NCBI RefSeq assembly: GCF_002210095.1
Contig: NZ_AQQR01000014.1
Span: forward strand, 1-64,000
From: Marinibacterium profundimaris
GTDB lineage: Bacteria; Pseudomonadota; Alphaproteobacteria; Rhodobacterales; Rhodobacteraceae
Direction of reading: 5' to 3'
Length of the DNA: 64,000 bases
Under the pieces are notes generated by a model. The model was not told the DNA's origin and made no database searches. It saw only the letters and a list, made by a program, of their open reading frames with translations. Each line of letters opens with the position of its first letter. Position 1 is the first letter of the stretch. Positions 17,481 to 28,130 of the stretch are shown piece by piece. Made by a program: the position numbers and the translations under genes.

Positions 17481-17564
17481 GGGCGACAGGCCGCAAGGTG
17501 TGGCAGGGGACTGTAACTCCCTCGCGGAGACGCACGCCTGGTTCGATTCCAGGGTCGCCCACCA
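17481..17564 (+). tRNA. tRNA-Tyr (GTA)
   Basis: An 84-base class II tRNA with long variable arm and encoded CCA. Acceptor GGGCGAC pairs with GTCGCCC, anticodon loop CTGTAAC gives GTA, and the T arm is CCTGG-TTCGATT-CCAGG. Position 8 reads A rather than the usual T. Confidence 0.93.
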
Positions 17565-17710
17565 TCCCTCTCTTTCCTGGTTATGGTGCACCGGCACCCG
17601 GACGGCACGCAAGCGCCGCGGACCGGCAGGACGCTCAAGGGCTGCGGGACAGGGCCGACAACCACCGATTTCCGAAAAATCCCAATCAGACCGAGCGACT
17701 CCGGGCACAT

Positions 17711-17729
17711 CTTCATGTGTCGCATGAAG
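17711..17729. other. 7-bp inverted repeat
   Basis: CTTCATG (17711-17717) and CATGAAG (17723-17729) around TGTCG, in the gap between tRNA-Tyr and the convergent MFS gene. It may be a weak transcription end; the rest of this 296-base gap shows nothing. Confidence 0.3.
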
Positions 17730-17860
17730 TCGCCGGGATCACCGCACCGACCAGAGCGTATCACGTCACGGCCATCCCAATCCGGGCGCCGGCCGCCCGG
17801 GATCTGGCCGAAGAAGCTTGCGGGTCACCCGGGCCTCTCCGCCCGGGACCCACTTCGCTT

Positions 17861-19018
17861 TCAGGCCGTAACCTTTTCGCCCGTCCGCCGCCCCAGAACC
17901 GGCGCCAGCACGGACACCGTCAGCGCAAAGATCCCCAGCAGCACGAATCCCAGCCGCAGCGAGGCCAGCTCGGCGATCTGCCCGATCACCGGCGGGCCCA
18001 GCAGCAGCGCGCCGTAACCCAGCGTCGCGACCGAGGCGATACCCTGCCCCGGCGGCACATGCGGATCCGCCGCGGCCCGGCTGAACGCCAGCGGCACCAG
18101 CGCGGCATAGCCCGCGCCCATCAGCGCAAAGCCCGCCAGCGCGGCGCCAAGCTCCATCGGGACCGTCACCAGCGCGATCCCCGACGCCGCCACCAGCCCG
18201 CTGACCCGCGCCACCGCCCCCGGGCCGTAGCGGTTGACCACCCGGTCGCCCAGCAGCCGTACGATCACCATCGTCACCGAAAAGACCACGTAGCCCAGCG
18301 TCGCCTGGGCATCGTTCGTGCCAAGCGTGTCGCGCAGGTAGACCGCGCTCCAGTCCGCCACCGCACCCTCGCCCAGGCCTGCCGCCAGCGCGATCACCCC
18401 CACAAGGACCAGCGGCCCGCGCGGCAGGGCAAAGACCGGGTCCGAGGCCGCGCCGGGCCGGATCCGCGACTGCCAGGGCAGCGCCAGGAACGGCGCCAGC
18501 AGCACTGCGCCCAGCACCGACGCACCGGCGAAATGCCAGCCCGGCGCCAGATCGACGCTGGTCGCCGCATAGCCCAGCGCCGCGCCCGCCCCGGCGCCCA
18601 CGCTCCACATCGCGTGGAACGAGGACATCACCGGCCGGCCCATGTGGGATTCGGCCTCGGTCGCCCAGGAATTCATGGTCACGTCCATCGCCCCGTGACA
18701 CATGCCGAAGACGAAGAGCGCCGCACCCAGGGCCACGGTCCCCGGCGCCAGCCCTACCAGCAGCAGCGTCGCCAGGTAGGCACCCGCCAGGCCACGCGTC
18801 ACCGGCGCCGCGCCAAGCCGGTCCGACATCTTGCCCGCGACGGGAAACGAGATCAGCGCCCCCATTCCCATCAGCAGCAGCTGCAGCCCCAGCGTGCCCT
18901 CGCTCAGGTCGTGTTTCTCCATGATCGCCGGGACCCGGGACGCCCAGCTGCCCAGAAGCAGCCCGTTGAGCGCGAAGGCCGCCGCCACGGCGCGCCAGGG
19001 CGTGTTGATGCGCTGCAT
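17861..19018 (-). CDS. Major facilitator superfamily transporter
   Basis: The 385-residue product is a 12-helix MFS permease of the inner membrane. The family motif A appears between helices 2 and 3 as GKMSDRLGAAPVTRG, and again in the second half as GDRVVNRYGPGAV. Length is typical. It resembles the YbjJ/fucose-permease-like branch, with FHAMWSVGAGAGAALG in the fourth to fifth helix, but the substrate cannot be read from sequence. AGGAGACGGAAC precedes ATG 19018. Monocistronic. Confidence 0.85.
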   Translation of the reverse strand: MQRINTPWRAVAAAFALNGLLLGSWASRVPAIMEKHDLSEGTLGLQLLLMGMGALISFPVAGKMSDRLGAAPVTRGLAGAYLATLLLVGLAPGTVALGAALFVFGMCHGAMDVTMNSWATEAESHMGRPVMSSFHAMWSVGAGAGAALGYAATSVDLAPGWHFAGASVLGAVLLAPFLALPWQSRIRPGAASDPVFALPRGPLVLVGVIALAAGLGEGAVADWSAVYLRDTLGTNDAQATLGYVVFSVTMVIVRLLGDRVVNRYGPGAVARVSGLVAASGIALVTVPMELGAALAGFALMGAGYAALVPLAFSRAAADPHVPPGQGIASVATLGYGALLLGPPVIGQIAELASLRLGFVLLGIFALTVSVLAPVLGRRTGEKVTA

Positions 19019-19402
19019 GTTCCGTCTCCTGAACAGGGGCCCCGGATCCTGCCGGCCGCGGGCGGTCGCGAACGACCGTCAGGCCGGTGTGGCCTGCAGA
19101 GGCACAGGACAGGCCCGAGGGGGCACTGGGTGTTGGGCAGGCCCCGGGGGCCGCGCTTTCGCCTATCCCAGTGACGCGGGGGATTCAAAGCCTTGTTGCC
19201 GCGCCCCGCGCGCCCCGGGCCGCGCCGGAATGCGCGGCGCCGGCCATCGCGCCCAAAGCGGCAGCGCTTGCCCGCGCGGGCCCCGAAACCTGTCCAAACC
19301 GGTGAACCGATCCGCGCTTGCCCATTCAGCCGCCGGCCTGCGGGTGCTAGACATCGGCATCCGGCCTCTTCCGGGCCGCTCTTTATTCGCGAAAGTTTCA
19401 TC

Positions 19403-20467
19403 ATGACGTCACCCCTGCCCTATTTCGACGGACACAACGATTTCCTTCTGCGCCTCATGACCTCCAGCGAACCGCGCGAGACGCTGTGGCTGGGGGACAG
19501 CGGTTCGGGTCACCTGGATCTGAACCGCATGAAACAGGCCGGGTTCAAGGGCGGGTTCTTCGCCATGTTCGTCCCGCCGATCCAGACCGGCGCGCCGGTG
19601 GATTTCATGGCGCTGATGCAGCATCCGCCCTACGATCTGCCCCTGCCGCCCCTGATGACCCATGGCCAGGCCCAGGGCACGGCGCTGACCATGGCCGGGC
19701 TGATGCAATGGATGGAACGCAGCGCGCCCGACGATTTCGCCCTGTGCCGGACGCCCGCACAGATCCGCGCGGCACTCGACAGCGACCGCATCGTCGGCAT
19801 CCTGCACATGGAAGGCGCCGAGGCGATCGGCCCCAATCTCGACGCGGTCTACCTGTTCCACGACATGGGCTTGCGCTCGATCGGGCCGGTCTGGAGCCGG
19901 CCGACCATCTTCGGCCACGGTGTGCCGATGCGCTATCCGGGCGATCCCGACGTGGGCCCGGGGCTGAGCGAAAAGGGCAAGGATCTGGTGCGGCTCTGCG
20001 ACGAACTGGGGATCATGATCGACCTGTCGCACCTGAACGCCGCCGGCGTGGACGACGTGGCGCGGATCTCGACCAAACCCCTGGTGGCGACCCATTCCAA
20101 CGTTCACGCGATCTGCGCCTCGGCCCGCAACCTGACCGACCGGCAGCTGGGCCAGATCCGCGATTCGGGCGGCATGGTGGGGCTGAATTTCGCCACCTTC
20201 TTTTTGGCCGAGGACGGGGTGTCCGACGTGAACATGGGGTTCGACCCGATGCTGCGCCACATCGACTACCTGCTGGAAAAGCTGGGCGAGGATCACGTGG
20301 GCCTCGGCTCGGATTTCGACGGCGCGGTGATCCCGGCGGCGGTGGGGGACGTGACCGGCGTGCCTTCGCTGCTGCAGGCGATGTCCGATCACGGCTACGG
20401 CCCCGAGCTGGTCGCCAAGGTCGCCTGCGACAACTGGCTCGCCCTGCTGGACCGGACCCTGGCCTGA
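19403..20467 (+). CDS. Membrane dipeptidase, peptidase family M19
   Basis: The 354-residue product belongs to the renal-dipeptidase (M19) family, which cleaves dipeptides, including some D-amino-acid containing ones, with two zinc ions. Zinc ligands sit in YFDGHNDFLLR (His-x-Asp, residues 10-12), ILHMEGAEAIG, LVATHSNVHAICA and GLGSDFDG; DLSHLNAAGVDDV fits the family. There is no signal peptide, so it should be cytoplasmic. ATG 19403 is chosen because homologous sequence starts at TSPLPYFDGHND. Upstream in-frame codons run into a region without family sequence. Confidence 0.92.
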   Translation: MTSPLPYFDGHNDFLLRLMTSSEPRETLWLGDSGSGHLDLNRMKQAGFKGGFFAMFVPPIQTGAPVDFMALMQHPPYDLPLPPLMTHGQAQGTALTMAGLMQWMERSAPDDFALCRTPAQIRAALDSDRIVGILHMEGAEAIGPNLDAVYLFHDMGLRSIGPVWSRPTIFGHGVPMRYPGDPDVGPGLSEKGKDLVRLCDELGIMIDLSHLNAAGVDDVARISTKPLVATHSNVHAICASARNLTDRQLGQIRDSGGMVGLNFATFFLAEDGVSDVNMGFDPMLRHIDYLLEKLGEDHVGLGSDFDGAVIPAAVGDVTGVPSLLQAMSDHGYGPELVAKVACDNWLALLDRTLA

Positions 20468-20579
20468 ACGCCAAAGCCGGCAGGCCCTGCGCGCGGCGGG
20501 CCGGATCCCCGCCCGCGCACCGTCGGATTTGACCCTGTCCCCCGCGACTTATAAAGCTCAGACGACAGGAGCAGCGAAT

Positions 20580-21614
20580 TTGGCAATCCCCATGGCGCCC
20601 GGCCAATCCCCAATCTCCAGCGACACCACGCCCGCCGCCTTCAACATTGTCGTCATCGGCCAGTCCGGCCGCCTCTCGTACGAGGCCGCGCTTTTCGCCG
20701 CCTCGCTGCGCGCCATGTCGCCCGGCCACAATGGGCGGCTTTTCATCGCGACGCCGCAACCGGGCGAGCGCTGGCCCAACGATCCATCGATCCCCGATCC
20801 CGACCTGCTGGACCTCTACACCCGCCTCGGGGCCGAGATCCTGCCCTTCGAAAGTCGCCATTTCGGCGCCGATTACCCCTATGGCAACAAGATCGAGGCG
20901 CTGTTGTCCCTGCCCGAGGGCGAGCCCTTCGTCTTCTTCGACACCGACACGCTGGTGACCGGCGACCTCGCCTCGGTCCCCTTCGACTTCGACCGCCCCA
21001 CCGCCTCGATGCGGCGCGAGGGCACCTGGCCGAAGATCGAGCTTTACGGTCCGGGCTACGAGGCCACCTGGCGCGCGCTCTACGACCGCTTCGGGCTGGA
21101 GTTCGAGACCAGCCAGGATCCCGCCTGGCCGCGCGAATACTGGAAGCGGTATCTCTATTTCAATGCCGGCTATTTCTTCTACCGCTGCCCCCGGATCTTC
21201 GGTCAGCGCTTCCTCGACTATGCCCTGTCGATCCGCGATGACCCGCCCGAGGCGCTGGTCTGCCAGCCGCTAGATCCCTGGCTCGACCAGGTCGCGCTGC
21301 CGCTGGTGATCCATTCGCTGGGCGGCGGGCGCGACACCCTGCCCGCCGGGCTTCTGGATGGCACGGTCACCTGCCACTACCGGCTGTTCCCGCTGCTCTA
21401 CGCCCGCGAAAGCGACCGCGTGGTCGAGGTGCTGGAAGACGTCTGCGCGCCCAACTGGATCAAGAAGGTGCTCAAGGGCTATGAGCCGATGAAGCGCATG
21501 ATCTACCAGGGCCGCGGCGCCAAGGTGCGCGCGCTGTTCGACCAAGAGTCCCTGCCGCGCAAGGAACAGGCGATCCGCAACCGGATCAAGGCGAACGGCT
21601 TCTGGATGCGCTAA
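20580..21614 (+). CDS. Glycosyltransferase-like protein with DxD motif
   Basis: The 344-residue product begins with a Rossmann-like strand (FNIVVIGQSGRLSYEAALFA) and has a DxD-type motif, EPFVFFDTDTLVTGDLAS, of the sort that binds metal and nucleotide-sugar in GT-A glycosyltransferases. RYLYFNAGYFFYRCPRIFG follows, as in sugar transferases that act on lipids or surface polymers. The exact family is not recognised. The start at TTG 20580 is chosen from ACAGGAGC (20566-20573) eight bases upstream. ATG 20592 is the alternative. It converges on bluB. Confidence 0.65.
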   Translation: MAIPMAPGQSPISSDTTPAAFNIVVIGQSGRLSYEAALFAASLRAMSPGHNGRLFIATPQPGERWPNDPSIPDPDLLDLYTRLGAEILPFESRHFGADYPYGNKIEALLSLPEGEPFVFFDTDTLVTGDLASVPFDFDRPTASMRREGTWPKIELYGPGYEATWRALYDRFGLEFETSQDPAWPREYWKRYLYFNAGYFFYRCPRIFGQRFLDYALSIRDDPPEALVCQPLDPWLDQVALPLVIHSLGGGRDTLPAGLLDGTVTCHYRLFPLLYARESDRVVEVLEDVCAPNWIKKVLKGYEPMKRMIYQGRGAKVRALFDQESLPRKEQAIRNRIKANGFWMR

Positions 21615-21742
21615 GGCGCGGCCCTCCGCCCGCCTGCCGGCTCGGGCGGACCGGGAGGCTCGCTTGCGCTGCTGCGGGCGGCGCGGGGCCCACGCTCTTG
21701 CCGCGTCACGCTCTCGCTGCCGCTCCGGACCAGGCCGGCCGT

Positions 21743-22640
<898 letters not shown>

Positions 22641-22778
22641 AGTGGCGAACCGCGCCTGCGATTGCAAGGATCACCTCGCCCTCGCGTCCCTCTGGCCGGC
22701 GGCGCGCCGCAGCCGCGACAGGTCCGGCCGCCCGCCACACCGGCCCGCCCTGCCCGGATCCGCAAGCGGCGCGCGACA

Positions 22779-24032
22779 TCAGGTCTGCGGTTCCGCCTCG
22801 GCCTGCTCGGCGGCCCAGGCCCCGGCCGCCTCCACCGCGACGGGCGAGGCGGTGGGAACGACGCCCAGGTAGCTCTCGGTATCGCTCGCCGGCACGGAGG
22901 CCCGCTGCGTCATGCGATACAGCGAATAGACGGCGATCAGGCAGAAATTCGCGCCCAGCATCAGCCAGAAGGCGAAGGGATCCAGCCGCTCCATCGCCCA
23001 GCCCGCGATCAGCGGGCCCAGGATGGCGCCCACCCCGAAGGTCAGCACGAGGCCCCCGGAGGCGGCCGGCATGTCCTCGGCCGAGAGTGAATCGTTCGTA
23101 TAGGCCAGGAACAGCGCATAAAGCGGCGTGGTCACCCCGCCCGCCAGAAAGGCCGCCCCCATCAGCGGCCATATCCCGCCCTCTCCCAGCCAGCCCAGCG
23201 CGCAGGCGCCCGCGCCCAGGGTCGCCGCGCCGAAGATCAGCTTGCGCCGGTCCATCTGGTCGGACAGCCAGCCGATGGGATATTGCAGCACCAGCGCCCC
23301 GGCAAAAAGCGTCGCCACGAACAGCGCGATCTGGTCCGCGCTCAGCCCGATCTGCGAGCCAAAGACCGCGCCCATGCCCGATTGCGTCGCATAGACGCTG
23401 CCCAGCAGGAAGATCCCCACCGTGCCCAGGGGCGAGCCCCGGAACAGGCTGCGCAGCGGCATGGGCCGCGTCACCTCGGCCGCCGGCAGCGGGGTGACCG
23501 ACAGCAGGATCGGCGCGAAGGAGACGGACACGAGGATCGAGGCGCAGATGAACAGCGCCGAGCTTGCCGCGTCGCCCAGCGTCAGCAGCCCCTGTGCTCC
23601 GATGATCCCAAGCGTCTGCGCGATCATGTAGGCCGACAGGACCTTGCCGCGGGTCTCGTTCGTGGCCGCGTCGTTCAGCCAGCTTTCGGCGGTGACATAG
23701 ATGCCCGACATGCAGAACCCCACCAGCAGGCGCAGGATCGTCCAGGCCCATGGCTCGGTCACCAGCGGAAAGGCGATCAGCCCGGCGGACATGAAGCTGC
23801 CCAGCGCGGCGAAGACCCGCACATGCCCGACCCGCCGGATCAGCCGGGGGGTCAGGTTCGCCCCCGACAGGAACCCCATGAAATAGCCCGAGGTGACGAT
23901 GGCCAGTTCGGCGGCCGAGAACCCCTCGATCCCGCCGCGCAGGCCGATCAGCGTGAAATGCATGCCGTTGCCCAGCATGATGAAGATGATGCCAATCAGC
24001 AATGCCCAGACACCGGACAACACCTGGTACAT
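22779..24032 (-). CDS. Major facilitator superfamily transporter, YcaD-like
   Basis: The 417-residue product has 12 predicted helices. VTSGYFMGFLSGANLTPRLI with a following RRVGHVR gives the family's motif A, and VGFCMSGIYVTAESWLND with TRGKVLSAYMIAQTLG matches the YcaD-like branch; the second half repeats QYPIGWLSDQMDRRKL. The Ala/Glu-rich C-terminal tail (WAAEQAEAEPQT) is cytoplasmic. The ATG at 24032 is favoured by GGGAGGG nine bases upstream; a GTG at 24038 is only three bases from it. Substrate unknown. It is not clearly joined to bluB (338 bases downstream, with the riboswitch between). Confidence 0.85.
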   Translation of the reverse strand: MYQVLSGVWALLIGIIFIMLGNGMHFTLIGLRGGIEGFSAAELAIVTSGYFMGFLSGANLTPRLIRRVGHVRVFAALGSFMSAGLIAFPLVTEPWAWTILRLLVGFCMSGIYVTAESWLNDAATNETRGKVLSAYMIAQTLGIIGAQGLLTLGDAASSALFICASILVSVSFAPILLSVTPLPAAEVTRPMPLRSLFRGSPLGTVGIFLLGSVYATQSGMGAVFGSQIGLSADQIALFVATLFAGALVLQYPIGWLSDQMDRRKLIFGAATLGAGACALGWLGEGGIWPLMGAAFLAGGVTTPLYALFLAYTNDSLSAEDMPAASGGLVLTFGVGAILGPLIAGWAMERLDPFAFWLMLGANFCLIAVYSLYRMTQRASVPASDTESYLGVVPTASPVAVEAAGAWAAEQAEAEPQT

Positions 24033-24466
24033 GATCACAGCCCTCCCCCGCCGAAGTCACCGCCCACCCTGCGTGGCTTTGCGCGTGCAGGCAATGCGTG
24101 TGCCTGTTTCAGCGTCATTGGCAGGGCATTCACGCCAGAATCCAGGCATTCCGTCCGCCCTGACGCCGCCCGGGGACCGCCCTGCGCGGCGCTTTGACCC
24201 CGACCGGCCCCTGCTTTGGCCCCGCTTTGGCCTCGGCCGTCCCCCGGTATGCCGGGCCCGCAGCCCCCTCCGCCGCAGGCCGGACATGCAGGTGCCCGGC
24301 TGGCTCCGGTGCGCCGGACCGCCGGCGCGCGGGGTGGGCGGGCGGGCGCGTGCCGGCGGTCCGTCCCGCCCTCTCCGCCGCGCCGAGGCCGGCGTTGTGC
24401 CCCGACGTCAAAGCCCGTAGACAGATCCCGCGCCCGACGCGCGTTCAACAATCCCGGAGGACTTCC
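24033..24466. other. Intergenic region upstream of the sulfhydrylase
   Basis: No gene is supported in these 434 bases between divergent MFS and metY genes. I looked for a SAM-type riboswitch, which would be expected for a methionine gene, and did not recognise a SAM-II or SAM/SAH core. It should hold both promoters. Confidence 0.5.
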
Positions 24467-25759
24467 ATGACCGACGCCCCGAAATACGGCTTCGACACGC
24501 TCCAGATCCATGCCGGCGCCCGGCCCGATCCGGCCACCGGCGCGCGCCAGACGCCGATCTACCAGACAACCGCCTATGTCTTCCGCGACGCCGACCATGC
24601 CGCGGCGCTCTTCAACCTGCAGGAAGTGGGCTTCATCTATTCCCGCCTGACCAACCCCACGGTCGCGGTCCTTCAGGAACGCATGGCGACCCTCGAAGGC
24701 GGCGTCGGCGCCGTCTGCTGCTCGTCCGGCCATGCCGCCCAGATCATGGCGCTCTTCCCGCTGATGGCACCGGGCCGCAACGTGGTCGTCTCGACCCGCC
24801 TCTACGGCGGCACGGTCACCCAGTTCAGCCAGACCATCAAGCGCTTCGGCTGGTCCGCCAAGTTCGTCGATTTCGACGACACCGACGCCGTGAAGGCCGC
24901 GATCGACGACGACACCCGCGCCGTCTTCTGCGAATCCATCGCCAACCCCGGCGGCTACATCACCGATCTCGACGCGATCTCGGCCATCGCCGATGACGCC
25001 GGCCTGCCGCTGATCGTCGACAACACCTCGGCCACGCCCTACCTCTGCCGCCCGATCGAACACGGCGCCACGCTGGTCGTGCACTCGCTGACGAAATACC
25101 TCACCGGCAACGGCACCGTGACCGGCGGCGCGATCATCGACTCGGGCCGCTTCGACTGGTCCGCCTCGGACAAGTTCCCCTCCCTCTCGGCGCCCGAACC
25201 GGCCTACCACGGCCTGAAGTTCCACGAGACCTTCGGCCCGCTCGCCTTCACCTTCCACGGCATCGCCGTCGGCCTGCGCGACCTTGGCATGACGATGAAC
25301 CCGCAGGGCGCCCATTACACGCTGATGGGGATCGAAACCCTGTCGCTGCGCATGGAGCGTCACGTCGCCAATGCGATCAAGGTCGCCAACTGGCTGGAAA
25401 AGGACGACCGCGTCGGCACCGTTACCTATGCGGGCCTCGCCTCCTCGCCCTACAACGACCGGGTCGCCAAGATCTGCCCCAAGGGCGCCGGCGGGCTTTT
25501 CACCTTCTCGATGAAGGGCGGCTACGACGCCTGCGTCAAACTGGTGAATTCGCTCGAGATCTTCTCCCACGTGGCCAACCTCGGCGACACCCGCTCGCTG
25601 ATCATCCACTCGGCCTCCACCACCCACCGTCAGCTGACGCCGGAACAGCAGGAAGCCGCCGGCGCCGGCCCGGACGTGGTGCGGATCTCGATCGGGATCG
25701 AGGATGCCGACGACCTGATCGCCGACCTCGACCAGGCGCTGGCCAAGGCCACCGCCTGA
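24467..25759 (+). CDS. metY: O-acetylhomoserine aminocarboxypropyltransferase (sulfhydrylase)
   Basis: This 430-residue PLP enzyme of the Cys/Met metabolism family makes homocysteine from O-acetylhomoserine and sulfide. Seen are GFDTLQIHAGARPDPATGAR, TPIYQTTAYVFRD, SRLTNPTVAVLQERMATLEG, the PLP-stacking NPGG segment and the PLP lysine in VVHSLTKYLTGNGTVTGG. The length and the NTSATPYLCRPIEHGA block fit the OAH/OAS sulfhydrylase subgroup rather than cystathionine synthase. CGGAGG precedes ATG 24467. Monocistronic. Use of O-succinylhomoserine cannot be excluded from sequence. Confidence 0.93.
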   Translation: MTDAPKYGFDTLQIHAGARPDPATGARQTPIYQTTAYVFRDADHAAALFNLQEVGFIYSRLTNPTVAVLQERMATLEGGVGAVCCSSGHAAQIMALFPLMAPGRNVVVSTRLYGGTVTQFSQTIKRFGWSAKFVDFDDTDAVKAAIDDDTRAVFCESIANPGGYITDLDAISAIADDAGLPLIVDNTSATPYLCRPIEHGATLVVHSLTKYLTGNGTVTGGAIIDSGRFDWSASDKFPSLSAPEPAYHGLKFHETFGPLAFTFHGIAVGLRDLGMTMNPQGAHYTLMGIETLSLRMERHVANAIKVANWLEKDDRVGTVTYAGLASSPYNDRVAKICPKGAGGLFTFSMKGGYDACVKLVNSLEIFSHVANLGDTRSLIIHSASTTHRQLTPEQQEAAGAGPDVVRISIGIEDADDLIADLDQALAKATA

Positions 25760-25810
25760 CCCCGCGCGACCGACCCTGACTTCGCGCGGGCCCGACCCGC
25801 GCGAAGACCT

Positions 25811-26248
25811 CTACCGCGCCGCCGCTTCACCGCCCCATTCAGGCAGCGGGAACAGCCGGTCGTAGGCCCAGTTGAAGGCCAGCGCGTAGACCACGTAGAA
25901 CACCGCAAAGCCCGCATCCATCACCAGCGCCTGCCAGGGGGAAATCCCCAGGTACCAGGCGATGAAGGGCAGCAGCACGATCAGCAGACCCAGCTCGAAC
26001 AGCACCGCGTGCAGCAGGCGGATCCGGGCGGTTTTCTCCGTCCCGCCGGTCCAGCGCTGCATCGCATGGTCGAACAGCCAGTTATAGGCGAAATTCCAAA
26101 GGGTTGCGATCGTGGCGCTGACCACCGCGACCAGCCCGATGTCATGCATCGGCATGTGAAACAGCCATGACCCCAGCGGCACGATCAACAGCAGGGCAAG
26201 AAGTTCGAAACTCACGGCATGGCGAAGCCGGTCAAGGGGAGAGCGCAT
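25811..26248 (-). CDS. PACE-family multidrug efflux transporter (AceI-like)
   Basis: The 145-residue product has four membrane helices arranged as two copies of the bacterial transmembrane pair (BTP) domain. The pair begins at RLRHAVSFELLALLLIVPLG and again at RLLHAVLFELGLLIVLLPFI. Each repeat ends with a W/NFAYNWLFDHAMQR or FNWAYDRLFP block, the usual second-helix signature. PACE proteins export chlorhexidine and other biocides by proton exchange. GGAGAG-type RBS precedes ATG 26248. It converges on metY. Confidence 0.9.
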   Translation of the reverse strand: MRSPLDRLRHAVSFELLALLLIVPLGSWLFHMPMHDIGLVAVVSATIATLWNFAYNWLFDHAMQRWTGGTEKTARIRLLHAVLFELGLLIVLLPFIAWYLGISPWQALVMDAGFAVFYVVYALAFNWAYDRLFPLPEWGGEAAAR

Positions 26249-26504
26249 GGCAACCTCGGTCGTTTGGACCGGGTCGTCCCGGCAGAATGGCCCGTAACGG
26301 GGGGAGGTCGTCCTCGCTGAGGTCCAGATAACACCCCCGGCGCAGGGATCAAGCCCCGCGCGCCGCCGGTGGCGCGCGCGCCACGGCCCCCCGGCCGGAT
26401 ACCGCATCCGGGCCCCACGCATTTAGTGCGTTAACAGCAAGACAATTCCCGCTAAGCGCGTTAACCTTTCCCAACGTCATCTTTTGATCGGAAAGAGGCT
26501 TTCC

Positions 26505-28130
26505 ATGTTGATGCGTTCTTGTTTGATTGCCGCCGGGCTCTCGCTCGTCGCGGCCCAGTCTGGCTTTGCGCCCGGCGCGCAGGCCCAGGTTTCCGCCGAA
26601 ACCCTGGCCGCCATTTCCACCCCCGACAGCGTCGAGACCCGGCTCGGCCCGCTCGCCTTCACCGACGGCGCGCCTTCGGCGGACACCGCCACGGCGGTCT
26701 ATGACCATCTCGATTTCACCTATGCCTTCCGCGCCTTCACCGACACCTACAAGGGCGTCAGCGTGCGCGCCGTGCTCGAAGGCTTCCGCGACGCCGGCGT
26801 GAAGGACGGAGAGATCCTGATCTTCTCAAAGCTGATGGATGCCAAATCGCTGTTCCTGACCGCGAATGCCGACACGGTCTATTACCTGGCTTTCGTCGAC
26901 CTCTCCGACGGGCCCGTGGTGGTGGAAACGCCGCCCGACGCGCTTGGCACCTTCGACGACGCCTGGTTCCGCTGGGTCAGCGATTTCGGCCGCCCCGGCC
27001 CGGATCGCGGCGCGGGGGGCAAGTACCTGCTGGTCGGCCCCGGCTACGACGGCTTCCTGCCCGAGGACGGCTTCTACCTGTCGAAATCCCGGACCAACAT
27101 GGTCGTGATCCTCGGCCGCTCCTTCCTGACCGATGACGATCCGGCGCCGACGGTGAAGGTCATCAAGGACAACCTCAAAATCTATCCCTACGCCCCCGGC
27201 GGCATCGGCATGTCCATCGCCCGCTTCCTCGAGGGCGGCGTGCAGCTGGGCCGTGATGCCGAACCTGTCACACCGGTCTTCCACGAAGGCACCGGACTTG
27301 CGATCAACACCATCCCGCCCAGCGGCTACGGCTTCTACGAGATGCTCGACCGGCTGGTGCAAAGCGAACCCGCCACCGTGCTCGACCCCGAGCTGATGGG
27401 GCCGATCGCCGCCATCGGCATCCGCAAGGGGCAGGATTTCGCGCCCGACGCGCGGATGAAGGGCATCCTGGAAGAGGCGGTGAAGGTCGCCAATGCGACG
27501 GGCCGCACGCTGGGCATGTGGCCGCGCGATCCCGACTGGAGCTATTACGAGGGCTCGCACTGGTGGAACCCGCTTTTTGCCGGGGGCTACAATTTCGAAA
27601 CGCCCCTGCCCGAGATCACCAAGGACGGCGCCAAGCCCTATCCGCCCAGCGGCTACAAGCAGAACGACGCGCGGACCTCGTTCTTCTACATGGCCACGGG
27701 GATCACCCCGGCGATGGCCATGCGGCTGACCGGCGTGGGCTCGCAATACCTGTTCTCCAGCCTTGATGCGAACGGGGATTTCTACGACGGGTCAAAAACC
27801 TACAAGGTGGTCCTGCCCAAGGACATCCCGGCCGGGGCGTTCTGGTCCTTCACGCTTTACGACAACCAGACGCGGTCGATGCTGCAGACCCCGCAGAACT
27901 ATCCGCGCGCCGGATCGCAGGGCTATCCCTCGCCCGAGGCCGAGGCGGCCGAAGACGGATCGACCACCATATGGTTCGGCCCCGACCAGCCCGAGGGCGT
28001 CGGCCGCGGCAACTGGATCCAGACCGACCCCGAGAAGGGCTGGGTCGTGATCCTGCGGCTCTACAGCCCGCTGGCGTCCTTTTTTGACAAGTCCTGGCAA
28101 CCCAGCGAGATCGAGCCGGTCACCAACTGA
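26505..28130 (+). CDS. DUF1254/DUF1214 domain secreted protein
   Basis: The 541-residue product has a signal peptide (hydrophobic run ending PGAQA), followed by a DUF1254 region (YLAFVDLSDGPVVVETPPDA-type block near residue 130) and a C-terminal DUF1214 region (AFWSFTLYDNQTRSMLQT, LRLYSPLASFFDKSWQPSEI). These proteins are common in bacteria, are exported, and have no established function. GAAAGAGG lies nine bases before ATG 26505, which decides the start. The promoter side holds two GCGTTAAC direct repeats (about 26432 and 26457). Confidence 0.88.
   Translation: MLMRSCLIAAGLSLVAAQSGFAPGAQAQVSAETLAAISTPDSVETRLGPLAFTDGAPSADTATAVYDHLDFTYAFRAFTDTYKGVSVRAVLEGFRDAGVKDGEILIFSKLMDAKSLFLTANADTVYYLAFVDLSDGPVVVETPPDALGTFDDAWFRWVSDFGRPGPDRGAGGKYLLVGPGYDGFLPEDGFYLSKSRTNMVVILGRSFLTDDDPAPTVKVIKDNLKIYPYAPGGIGMSIARFLEGGVQLGRDAEPVTPVFHEGTGLAINTIPPSGYGFYEMLDRLVQSEPATVLDPELMGPIAAIGIRKGQDFAPDARMKGILEEAVKVANATGRTLGMWPRDPDWSYYEGSHWWNPLFAGGYNFETPLPEITKDGAKPYPPSGYKQNDARTSFFYMATGITPAMAMRLTGVGSQYLFSSLDANGDFYDGSKTYKVVLPKDIPAGAFWSFTLYDNQTRSMLQTPQNYPRAGSQGYPSPEAEAAEDGSTTIWFGPDQPEGVGRGNWIQTDPEKGWVVILRLYSPLASFFDKSWQPSEIEPVTN

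Noticed and set aside
17498-19174. A 558-codon frame antisense to the first MFS gene
   Set aside because: Low-complexity Arg/Gln/His composition and complete overlap with a well-defined transporter and tRNA-Tyr.
24380-24466. Possible SAM riboswitch upstream of metY
   Set aside because: No SAM-II or SAM/SAH core sequence or pseudoknot pairing could be found by eye.
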